DNA of 64,000 nucleotides from assembly GCF_015706575.1 (NCBI RefSeq), contig NW_024037059.1, positions 27,600,129 through 27,664,128 on the forward strand, read 5' to 3'. Under the pieces are notes generated by a model. The model was not told the DNA's origin, did no database searches, and saw nothing but the letters and a program-made list of their open reading frames with translations. Positions 45,500-55,395 of this stretch are shown piece by piece (position 1 is the stretch's first letter; the number at the start of each line of letters is the position of its first letter). A program made the translations under genes and the position numbers. The stretch is from Patiria miniata (Eukaryota; Echinodermata; Asteroidea; Valvatida; Asterinidae).

Positions 45500-48400
45500 T
45501 CATTCTTTGATGTCGAAGAAGGACTCCGGCATGGTTATACCCTTTGCCAAAGAAATGATGTGACTCCCTGTAGCCAGGATTTCTCCGTTGGACTTGAAGA
45601 GGTCTGCCTTGGTGAACCCTAGACTCTTGCCGGCTTTGACGACGTTGACGTCCATTGTGATCTTTTCTCCCAAACTGGCTGATCGAAAGAAGCTGAAAAA
45701 CAAAAGCATCTTTGTACTTAATAAAGGAATAGAGGAGGCAATACTCAATCTGTATAGAATAATTATTGTACATGAAATAGACCAGGGCGCAGATCCAGAG
45801 GGGGTTGATTTTACAGAGGCTAAGTGTCCGGAGAAAAAAACCTGTCTTTGTTTCAGCATACATTTGCTGATGAAATCTCCGCCCTTGCACAAATTCCAGG
45901 ATCCGCCCCTGTAGACAGTGCTTGATTCCTGTTTTTCTCATTTCATTGTAAAAATTCAAGAATTACACTTCAGAGCTTTCAACACCCTCTTACAACAAAA
46001 GCACTTCAAAAGGAGACAAATTCAAGAGGCTTGTTTGGAATGGAGCATAAAGCTATAAATACATTCTACAAAACAGTCCTGAATCCTCCAATTTCAATAC
46101 GATTTTGCATACCCCTAGGGAGTTGGGGTTAAAGCAATACTTTTTTCCAATACTAGAAACAAATGTCTCAATTTTTATAGGGGAGAAAATGGTTGAGATG
46201 GAGATTAACACAAATAAAGGTTTTACTACTGGAAAAGTGACAAATGAAAGGATCATACGAAAATTCAAGTATTTTTTTTGAAAAGTAGGCATGGTAGGGA
46301 TAAGACATTTTGGGTCATCCCTTAGAGAGTACCCTTGTGTTATGTTAACATTTTTTTGTTGGAACTTTGTGGATGTTGTATAGATTGCACTGGTGAAGGC
46401 ACTTTCTTTTGTTTTTAAACACTGTTCTTTCAGTTGAAAAATGGAACAAAAATGGGATGTACCTCATGTTGAGCTGCGCACTGACTCCAAATTGTCCAAC
46501 TTCCTTGGCCAGAGTTGCCAACGTCAGAGTATCCACCATTGTGGTCATGCAACCTCCATGCATTATCTGCTGTGCGTTAACGTGTTCCTCCCCAACCGTC
46601 AGCTCGCAGCTGCACTGGTTTGGACCCATGGAGACAATTTTGACCTAATTTGGAGTCAACCAAGAAAAAGAGATCATGACTAAACAAATAAAAGGCATTC
46701 AGAAAACTGAAGGGCCTATGTAAGGGTTTGTCAGACATGTCAGAATGCCATTTCCACTTCAAAGCGAATTTTTTTTTGAAAATAGGTCTTAATTATGCAG
46801 AAAATCAAGATCTTAAATGTCGGGGTGTCGCTCAAGTGGAGCCTGTTATTCTTTCCAATGAGATTCAAGACCACTGCACTCGCAAAAGTCGCAGCTTTTA
46901 CAATTTGTGTTTTTTCTTACGATGAACTGTTCAATGACATTTTTATTTATACAGTCAGTACTTTTCATTACGGGTTATCCTTACCTGTGGGACCCCTTTC
47001 CTATATAACTTAGGTTAAAAGACTCACCAAAACAGCTGAACAAACTGACACTCGAAAGTGACATTCTGATATTTCTTGACACATTTGAAGCTTGAACAGT
47101 TGGCAACGACACCTTCTTGATTATCAGCAGGTTTAATTTTGTGGAAAGAGGGCAGGGCTTTGATTTATGAGCGGTAAAAGACGACGATGACAAACAGAAA
47201 ATATATTTAAAAAGCAAGATTCACATTCAAAGTCACATTTTCTTTGAAACTAATGAAAGTGCTTTCAAAATTAGCCTACAACTAATGAGTTTATCTGAAG
47301 AAAACAAGGTGACAAGACTGCTTTAGCCTGCAAAAGTCACTTCGGTACTGGACAGTCATCTGCAAAAGTCAGTTCTGAACACAACTCGTAAAAATAGAGG
47401 TGTCCTAAAGATTACAAATATATTATATAGGGGGCCTAAGGCTAAGTAATGATCGTTTACACATGACATCGGTCCTACTAGTACTAGTATAATGGAACGC
47501 CGTATTATCGCGGTACTTATCACGTTTCTCGTTCGGAATAGAGATTGCCCACTAACCCGTAAGAATTGTCCCGTCTTATGTGTAGTATAACTCTTCCTTT
47601 TTAAATTAATATAAAAAAATCTGACGGGTGGTGTGGTTTATTCCGTGTACGATGCCTGTGAAAATAGACATGCGCGGCGTGTGCGAACGGAGGTGGACTC
47701 CCTATTATCGCGGTATGCGGGAAGTGGTTTTTATAATGATCCCAACTTTTTTGTTCATAGTTTATCTTTGACCAAAACACCCCCTGAATAAAGTCTGATA
47801 TTTTCTCTGTAACGTTCAAGTTGATTAAAGACAAATTTTCTGCAGGATGATTTCTTAAGACCCTGCCCTTCCCCCGAAAGGAGAACACAAATCCCTGAGG
47901 CAAGTCTACTGATCGGCGATTGAGGGCGCCATTCACTTTACACGGTGTGCCGTTTTATTTTCGCTAAGCGCGGTGCTTATTTTGATCCCGTAAAAGTTGT
48001 TTAGATTTCGCGCTGCAAATATCGTCGTTCGACTTCATTTTACATTTGCAGCTGAAGAATGGGAACCAGACAATGGAACTTTCATGGACAGAGCGCAATT
48101 AAAGATTTGTGTTAAAACATAAACGGTACCTTTTAGCAGACACGGTGAGGGAAAATTTTGCAAGTTTTGGAAAACGTTAATATTTATTAAAATCGTTAAA
48201 AGTCCCGAAAGACACAACATTTTTTAATCGTCCTTTTTATACAACTCGATAGAAAATCCTTGATGATTGGTGAACTGGATAAAAATCGCCACTTGAAGGA
48301 GTTTTGACACTGTAAAAAGAGAAATTTCCCATGCCGCGATAATAGGGATGCCGCGATAATTAATAGCATGAATAGGGAGTCCGACTATACTCGTTTTGAC

Positions 48401-48591
48401 AACAGTATACATTCCAATGGTATATTTTCGAAGTTCAAGGCTAAGAAAAAATGAACGATCTAACCAGACTTTGACCTGTTAACTAATCTTCATACCTTCT
48501 CAAGAACTCTGTCGAAATTTCGTCCCGTGGTGACCATTTTCAAGATTTGCTTGAGCACTTCCACGGAAACTCCTCTCCCGGAGGCTGCCAT
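45500..48591 (-). CDS. ACOT13: Acyl-CoA thioesterase 13-like, paralogue A
   Basis: Three coding exons on the minus strand: 48591-48496, 46644-46463 and 45692-45500, joined in phases 0 and 2 to 156 residues. Exon 1 encodes MAASGRGVSVEVLKQILKMV, TTGRNFDRVLEK. Exon 2 carries the hotdog core VKIVSMGPNQCSCELTVGEE, HVNAQQIMHGGCMTTMVDTL. Exon 3 has FFRSASLGEKITMDVNVVK, AGKSLGFTKADLF. Residues known as catalytic in human ACOT13 are kept: Asn of HVN, Gly of HGG, Asp of MVDT and Ser of GVSAQ. The family forms hotdog homotetramers that hydrolyse medium- and long-chain acyl-CoA, largely at mitochondria. The C-terminus (LAKGITMPESFFDIKE) is longer than the human one. Intron 1 holds a TIR element (47695-48382). 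It is the most downstream member of a head-to-tail trio. Confidence 0.92.
47695..48382 (-). mobile_element. TIR element with TATTATCGCGG ends (family G)
   Basis: Left end GGACTCCCTATTATCGCGGT is matched in reverse complement near the right end (GCCGCGATAATAGGGATGCC, then AATAGGGAGTCC). A further TATTATCGCGGTAC lies outside at 47501. Open frames inside are not recognisable. It sits in ACOT13-A intron 1. Confidence 0.55.
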
Positions 48592-49419
48592 GTTGAATCA
48601 ATTTCTCTGATTGGCCAAGAGAGGGCGCCATTAGCAAGTTTCGAATCTTTTGTGTTGCAAAAAGTTTATGGACAAATTTTGCGCGATTGATCATCATGAG
48701 TTAGGACTCGTAATTGTGGCATTTGAAGGGGGAAAAAAAGGGGGGGGTGAAAAAATGGGTTAAAAAAATCACTGGGAGTTAAACTTTTATATTCTGGCCC
48801 CGGAACAGGGTTATTTTGGGCGTTGGGGTAAAGATCCACGCCAATTGTCAAAATATTGAAAAAACCATGAAGTGTTTTCATTTACAAAAAAGCATTCCGA
48901 ATCAGAGAAAACAATTGTACCGTCTAAACTTTACTCTAAAACAATGAGTACTCAGTTTGCAGTAAGAAACAGTAACAACTGCATACCTCAACACTGTAAT
49001 TTGTTAAGATAACCTGTTTATTTTAACACACATTTCAGTTATACCTGATCTCCAAAAGCAAACAAAAACAATATCCATATCAATGCACACTTTTACAATA
49101 AAACAAAATATATAACCTAGGTCACACCATTTGGTAAGAGTTAACACAATGTGTTTTCTAGAGTTGTGAAAACGGCAAGTATGTGCATCATAATGTGATC
49201 TTTAATCTATTCCTTATCTATTTTTTTTCAACAATTTGAACAAGTCAAATTCCCATTGGTACCATTCCCATTGAATACACTTTACCAAAATCTTTGCAGC
49301 ACTAAAGAAGTATTTCATGCTCCAGCCTATGTTGAATGTATGTCTTAACTGCTGTTACTTTTAGAACTTGAGGAACAGAAAAACAAAAGTTCTTTGGATA
49401 AGCCCTGAACCATTCCAGC
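48592..49419. other. Intergenic spacer ACOT13-A / ACOT13-B
   Basis: About 830 bp containing the A promoter on its left side and the B 3' flank on its right side. An AATAAA on the minus strand at about 49023-49018 may serve paralogue B. No TATA box is evident near 48600. Confidence 0.4.
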
Positions 49420-52400
49420 TCAGCTTTTGTCTTTATCGGAAGGCATTCCTGGGATTGGTCTACTCTTAACCAATGATATCATGTGACTTCCTGTAGCGAT
49501 GATGTCACCGCTGGAGTTGAAAATGTCCGCCTTGGTGAACCCAAGAGTCTTGCCAGCTTTTTCTCCTATGTCAGCCGATCGGAAGAAGCTGAAAGTACAA
49601 GAGAATCCTTGTAAGATTAAACTGTAAAGCTTGGCTTGATTTTGCATGGGTCTTGAATGAGGTTGTTATTAAGCCGGAACTGTAGCATTGTTCCAACTTA
49701 ATCCCAATTACACTATAGTATAGGATCGTCCCAACTATAAATGGGACTTCCCCAACTCTATAGGATTATCCAAACTATAAATGGGACTTCCTCAATTCTA
49801 TAGGATTGTCCAAACTATAAATACTAAAATAGGACTTCCCCAACTATAGGATCGTCCAAACTATAAATGGGACTTCCCCCAACTATAGGATCGTCCCAAC
49901 TATAAATGGGACTTCCCCAACTCTATAGGATCGTCCAAACTATAAATAGGACTTTCCCAACTATAGGATCGTCCCAACTATAAATGGGACTTCCCCTACT
50001 CTATAGGATCGTCCAAACTATAAATAGGACTTCCCCAACTATAGGATCGTCCCAACTATAACTGGGACTTTCCCCAACTATAGGATCGTCCAAACTATAA
50101 ATAGGACTTCCCCAACTATAGGATCGTCCTAACTATAAATGGGACTTCCCCAACTCTAAAGGATTGTCCCAACTATAAATGGGACTTCCCCAACTCTATA
50201 GGATCGTCCCAACTACAAATGGGACTTCCCCTATTCTATAGGATCGTCCCAACTATAAATGTGACTTCCTGAACTCTATGGGATCATCCCAACTGTAAAT
50301 GGGACTTCCCCAACTATAGGATCGTCCCAACTATCAATGGGACTTCCCGAACTATAGGATTGTCCCAACTATAAAATGGGACTTCCCTAAATATAGGATC
50401 TTCCAAACTATAGATGGGACTTTCCCAACTATATTTAGGACTATCCCTACTTATAGTTGGGGTCTTTTTTATAGTTGCGGCCTGACAGTTTTGATTTACC
50501 TCATGTTGAGTTGGACACTCACTCCGATTTTGCCGACCTCTCTGGCCAAGGTGGCTAGAGTCAGTGTGTCCACCATTGTCATCATGTAACCACCATGCAG
50601 TGTGCGCTGTCCATTAGCCTCTGGCTCCTCGACCAGAACCTCCCAGCTACATCGGCCGGGACTGGCCGCCACAAGATTGACCTAGTACAAAAGATTGGAC
50701 ACAAAATGCAGGAAGTGAAGGCAGACAAACCATTCACTAAACTAAGCTCAGTATTAAAAGCAGGACACTTTTTTTCCGCATCATCACGATAATTATCAGT
50801 AATTGCAAAAATATTGATAACTCTGGGACTGAGAAATATTTCCATTTTTGTTAGGAAATACTTGGAAAATGTTCTGGACTCTCCATAGACTTTGTACATG
50901 TTGTGCCCATTCTTGAAAATCACACATTCTCGAGAATGGGTATGCACATTCTTGAGAATGTGCAACTGGATCCTTGCTCAATCTTGGCAAAAAATAACTC
51001 TTCCAGATTGAGCGCAAATTCTTGAGAATGCGCGACAAGATAACGGTCTTGTCGATGCCGAGCACCGGCTGCGCTTGGCAAGTCTAGCTGAATCCTCGTT
51101 CACTGATTCTTAATAATTATACTGTTGCAACGCAAGGCGCTGAAAAGTAGAGTGGATATGAAAAGTATACGCGTATTGGGGGAGGGGACCGGGGGGAAAA
51201 ATAAGAATAAATAAGAAAGAATTCAGATTTTTGGGATAATAAAAGAGGGGGGGGGGGGAGGGGGACGTAAGAATGAAGAATGTGAAGAATGAGAATGAAT
51301 ACTGCGACATCCCATAGTGCTAATGCTATTTCCCATTTAAATTGCCACCAATTTATTGTTCACACCCCACCATAACGTCGCAGAGCTGGATTCTATCTAG
51401 TCAAAAGAGCAATTTTGGCAGCTTCTGGACATCGTTTTTTTTTCGTGGCACGCATATGATACATACAGGGACTTGTACTTGTCTAGCCTAAACAAAGCAC
51501 TTCCCAGACTAGTTCCCAGTCCTCCGTTATTACAAAACTTCCCATAAGTAGGCAGGAAAAAGCAATAACAGGTTTAATATGATTCAAATTATCGTAGTTT
51601 TACGAGTACAGAAGCATAGAACATTTTCTTTCCTCTTTATATGAATTGTTTCCCTTTTAACCGCTATACAATTCATTTAACATAATTATGTCGTGCAATG
51701 TTTGTTAAGATTGGGCAAAATTCATAAATTGTGCACGTGATATTCCCACCCAATCTTAAGAATGAGCGCTTATTCTTAAGAACGCGTGCTCGTTCTTAAG
51801 AATGGGCGCTCATTCTTAAGAATGCGCGCCCATTCTCGAGAATGCGTGATTTTCAAGAATGGGCACAACATACACAACTGCTGAAGTGGCGTCTGGATAC
51901 TACATTCTTACAGGGAAAGAATGTACTATGTAGTGTCCAGACAGATGCCACTTCTGCGGCTAATTTGTGTACAAAGTCTATGGAGATTCATGAACATTTT
52001 AGTATTTCCTAACAAAATTGGAAATGTTTCTCAGTCCTAGATTCATGTCTTTTCAACATTTTTGCAATGAGTTTGAGTGACCTTTAATTAAAGTTTAACG
52101 CAGTGGCTATTGTTACGGCAGCCGTAACGCATTTCCCATTTTCTATCGTTACGGTAGACTGCAACTTTTATAAAAACATGAGAAGAAAATATAAAATTAG
52201 AAGAAAAAAAGTGAATTTGAACGTTATGAAATTCGGACTTTATTTCCCTTTTTAAAAAAATCCTCCAAAGTCTCAGGTTAGAAAAGGAAAAAAATTCGAG
52301 TGCAAAACTGACATGACCGAGATGCGAACCCGCAACCTCGCAGTGCAAAATCCTACCCTGTATCGACTGAGCTGTCGCACTGCTCGCTAAAACATGGGGA

Positions 52401-52851
52401 AACAAATAATTATATACCTGCGTGCGTATCAATAAAGTATCGTAGAGGGCGCCAAACAACGGCTGCCATAACAATAGCCACTTCGAAAGTTTAAATGTAT
52501 TGAAATGGCATGTGAAGAAAACAAGCGGCGTCAGGATGCAGCATTCCTTAAAAAATCACAGACTGGTGGACCATAGCTCCAAGGATGGACCAAGGGCCCC
52601 AACCCAAGCAAAGCCGCATCAAATGATCAAGTTTCCCGCTGACCGCGTGACTTGACAACAGACACGCCCACCCCCAACAATTGCGTCTTTTGTGTCAAAA
52701 TGACAAAAACAAATGTTATGCTGAATGCATGAAAATGGTAACCATATAATAGGCTTCATACCTTGCCCAGAACTCTGTCGAAATTTCGTCCCCCAGTGGC
52801 CAATTTCATGGCTTGTTTGAACAGTTGAAGAGCCGGTGTGGAGGCAGCCAT
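49420..52851 (-). CDS. ACOT13: Acyl-CoA thioesterase 13-like, paralogue B (core strand missing)
   Basis: Minus-strand exons 52851-52762, 50681-50500 and 49588-49420, with the same intron phases as paralogue A. They give 146 residues with no stop. Exon 1: MAASTPALQLFKQAMKLAT, GGRNFDRVLGK. Exon 2: VNLVAASPGRCSWEVLVEEP, EANGQRTLHGGYMMTMVDTL, GVSVQLNM. Catalytic Asn, HGG, Asp and Ser are retained. Exon 3 reads FFRSADIGEKAGKTLGFTKA, so the nine residues between GEK and AGK found in A (ITMDVNVVK) and C are absent by an in-frame 27-bp deletion. That segment is a central beta strand of the hotdog sheet, so stability is doubtful. It may be a young pseudogene or a diverged subunit. Intron 2 holds a minisatellite and intron 1 nested transposons. 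Confidence 0.85.
49697..50470. repeat. ~40-bp minisatellite in ACOT13-B intron 2
   Basis: About 18 units built from GGGACTTCCCCAACTATAGG and ATCGTCC(C)AACTATAAAT, with variants CTCTATAGG and AGGACTTCC. GTCCCAACTATA and TATAGTTGGGAC are inverse, so each unit pair has dyad symmetry. It ends near TTATAGTTGGGGTC, just before exon 2. Confidence 0.9.
50899..51870. mobile_element. TIR DNA transposon with 4-bp TSD (copy 1)
   Basis: Ends TGTTGTGCCCATTCTTGAAA and TTTCAAGAATGGGCACAACA are inverted repeats. Flanks are TACA on both sides (50895-50898, 51871-51874). Subterminal arrays of CATTCTTAAGAATG / CATTCTCGAGAATG palindromes occur at both ends (50920-51030 and 51760-51845). No transposase. TGT...ACA ends with a 4-bp duplication fit Ginger-type elements (inference). 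It sits in ACOT13-B intron 1 within a family-B MITE. Confidence 0.85.
52099..52485 (+). mobile_element. MITE with 9-bp target duplication
   Basis: Termini CGCAGTGGCTATTGTTACGG and CATAACAATAGCCACTTCG are inverted repeats. The 9-bp flank AAAGTTTAA is repeated exactly at 52090-52098 and 52486-52494. A 9-bp duplication is typical of Mutator-like elements (inference). It carries a tRNA-like SINE segment inside. Confidence 0.8.
52305..52390 (-). repeat. tRNA-derived SINE head
   Basis: On the minus strand the sequence contains an A-box-like AGCTCAGTCGAT (52373-52362) and a B-box-like GGGTTCGCATCT (52331-52320), spaced as in a tRNA gene. Acceptor and T-stem pairing are poor, so it is not a functional tRNA gene but a SINE-type pol III promoter. 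Confidence 0.6.
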
Positions 52852-53176
52852 GTTTTCAATTCCTATGCACGCCTAGAGAGGGCGCAATTGGCAATTTTGA
52901 TTTTGCCGCGTCACGCGTCCTATATGAAGTGCCGAATGCTGCAATTTGTAAAAAAATATTTTTTTTACAATATGAATATATCAAGTATGTCACTGTAGTC
53001 AAGACTGTGCCATATTTTTTTTATGCACAGGGATATTTTTTACCTGATCAAGCACCTTTGATGAAAGTTTAATATTTATAATTTTTGTAATATATTTGAT
53101 GTATAAGAAATATTCAAAAGTACATTTCGGCACAATTCTTGGGACAAAAGCATCTTTATCTTCATTGAATTCAGTC
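52852..53176. other. ACOT13-B upstream flank
   Basis: Begins with the presumptive promoter of paralogue B (GCCATGTTTTCAATTCCTAT on plus). No clear core promoter motif. AT-rich further out. Confidence 0.4.
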
Positions 53177-53704
53177 TTAAAGGGAATATAACATTTGCAA
53201 ACATCGAAAAATAAAATTACCAAGTTTTTACGAAATACCTTACTAGGATGTTGGTAAATGACAGTCTAAAGCATCCTGTAAAATTATGGCACCTGGTGTG
53301 AAGTCATTTTCAAGAAAATGGTATTTTTGTATACATTTCCAGCGGTGGTCGGCCGACCACCGTTGGAAAACCTAACTATTTTTCAACTACTGCTCCAACT
53401 TTACACTTTTTTCAGTCCAAATTTTGTTTGCTATTGGTTACATGTTCATGAACGGGTGCAGGCCAGCTAGACTGGTTCCCTTACCTTACAATTTTCCGGC
53501 ATCTATAAATTGATCCATTTTATCTTTAGTGGAGTCAAGGAACCAGACTACTTGAACGTTTTTGTTTTTCTTGGTTTTTCCAGCATTTTCGAACACGAAA
53601 CTTCAAACATGTCATTGTAACAATATTTGATCTATTACACTAACCCCTCAAATAGTTCATTTCTGAAAATTACAGCAAAAGCCAATGATGTACATTCCCT
53701 TTAA
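53177..53704 (+). mobile_element. TTAA-flanked MITE (family D)
   Basis: Ends TTAAAGGGAATATAACATTT and GATGTACATTCCCTTTAA. The centre has GGTCGGCCGACCACCGTTGG. Same family and length (528 bp) as 34661-35185. Confidence 0.8.
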
Positions 53705-55395
53705 CCTTTGTCAAAAGAAATAAATTCTTAAATCCAATTTTTCAAGCAGAAGTCATTAATTCTTGATATCAATTTTTTTTAAAAATATTTTATTTCAATG
53801 CACCATCACCATAATGCACAATATGTCAAAGGACTAATAATACATGTACTGTACATATCTGAAAGTATATTACAATTATAAAACAACAAGCTGGTTTACC
53901 CGATCATAGATCGGGTAGGGCGTAGTGTTGGGGATGAAAATGTGGGGAGTTAAATGTAAATGGGGGATATAGTTGGTGAGACATGCAGTTAAAGAATATC
54001 AATTTCTGTGGTGTGATCTGAGGCAATTTCTGATCACTAAAACCAATTTGAGCAAAAGATCATCTGTGAAAGTTTTGAGTTTTGAGTGATTGAATCAGCT
54101 ACATGTATTCTGAGCAATAGAATTATTATTGTAGGCTACAATATTTTTATTCGGGGAAGAAAAAGTGTGGGGGGGGGGGGAGACCAAACAATGTCCCCCC
54201 TCAAAATGTGGGGGTGTGTGTGTGGGGGGGGGGGGGGGGTTCCCCTGTCCCCCGTCAATTTACGCACATGATAATTATGTACCATGGCAACTGTCTGTAA
54301 ATGTTGCCGTTGGTCTGTTAAATTAATGCATCGATCCTTCGTTGATCCCAGACAGGCCCTCGAAATTATAACGCAACACTGTGGCGGGCAGCGAACTCAC
54401 AACGCTCAGCCTTGGTGGAAGCGAAGCATGGAGCTGTATTAACACACGATGGAAGCAACAGAGCACTATACACGTCACTCACATGCTTGTGCTTCAAATC
54501 ATGCAAATAGCGAGCACCGTAGACCCAACCTCGTTTCCAGGGTGTGGAGCAGGCTGCAGTACGCGTTGCCATCGACAGTTTTGCATAGCCCGGATATACT
54601 ACGCAGTGTAGACTTTCGATTGGTCAGACCGCGCAAGGCATACTTAATGTGTAGTCCTTCTGAGTATTCGTTGCACTCGGCGCAGGGGCGGCAAGCGAAG
54701 CATATGAAAGAATAGGGGCACTCGGTGGCCACGCACCATGGAGAAAAAATATTTTACCAAGGTCACCCCATATCACAATTTGGTGAACGCTTTGGCAGTA
54801 CGGCTGAGTAGAACACGTAAACGAAACCCCTACGTTGACCTCGCTGACCTCGCACAGTCTAGACTCGCAGAAAAGCCAGCACAGGGGGCGGCCAGGCAGT
54901 CAACGTGAAAGCGCACACGACGGAAAATTCCTGTGCAAAATGCTGTCACGAAAAATAGACGAAAAGGATCGCCGGTCCGTACGGGAAAATCAGGACGACC
55001 CGAAGCGTCCGACCCGGCGGAAGACACCCTCCGTATTTTTCCACGGACGTGGAGCGATTTTGGCGCCGCGGGAGCCCGCGGTCTCGGATCCTTTCATGAG
55101 CAAACATCGTCTCGGAGGCCGAGTTAAACTCTCTCTTATATATATAGATAAGTTCATTCGGTGAACAAACCATAAACTATAAACACACACGTTTACAACT
55201 CTTCAAATGTTAATGCTTTGAGAGTTGTTTGAATTGTGCTGTTCCCCCATCTGGAGGGGTCTTCATTTTTACAAAATAACTTTAATAAGATTAATCAAAG
55301 TGAACATAAATGTTAAAACTTCTTTTCCTTCATGATTATTGTAATCCATGAATAACTGTCTTCATATCATAGTTGCACATTGAGAAGTCTTTTCT
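53705..55395. other. Intergenic spacer ACOT13-B / ACOT13-C
   Basis: Contains G-runs at 54171-54181 and 54221-54239. A CpG-rich patch at 54360-55130 has open frames on both strands, but none is recognisable and no splice chain is apparent. The 3' flank of paralogue C is at the right edge. Confidence 0.4.

Larger units (their letters stand above)
51930..52550 (+). mobile_element. Family-B MITE split by a second element
   Basis: Left part has ATGCCACTTCTGCGGC and GTACAAAGTCTATGGAGATT, then AACAAAATTGGAAATG. Right part, 52495-52545, ends AAGCGGCGTCAGGATGCAG. The 387-bp element at 52099-52485 lies between. It is arranged tail to tail with another family-B copy at about 50765-51925. Confidence 0.6.

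Noticed and set aside
49697..50470. CRISPR-like array
   Set aside because: The units are contiguous ~40-bp minisatellite repeats without unique spacers, inside an animal intron.
52305..52390. Functional tRNA gene on the minus strand
   Set aside because: Only the A- and B-box are convincing. Acceptor and T stems do not pair, and the segment lies inside a MITE, so SINE head is the better reading.
54835..55164. Basic 109-residue ORF (MTSLTSHSLDSQKSQHRGRP)
   Set aside because: Long open frames occur on both strands of this CpG-rich patch, which is expected by composition. No domain or splice structure was seen.
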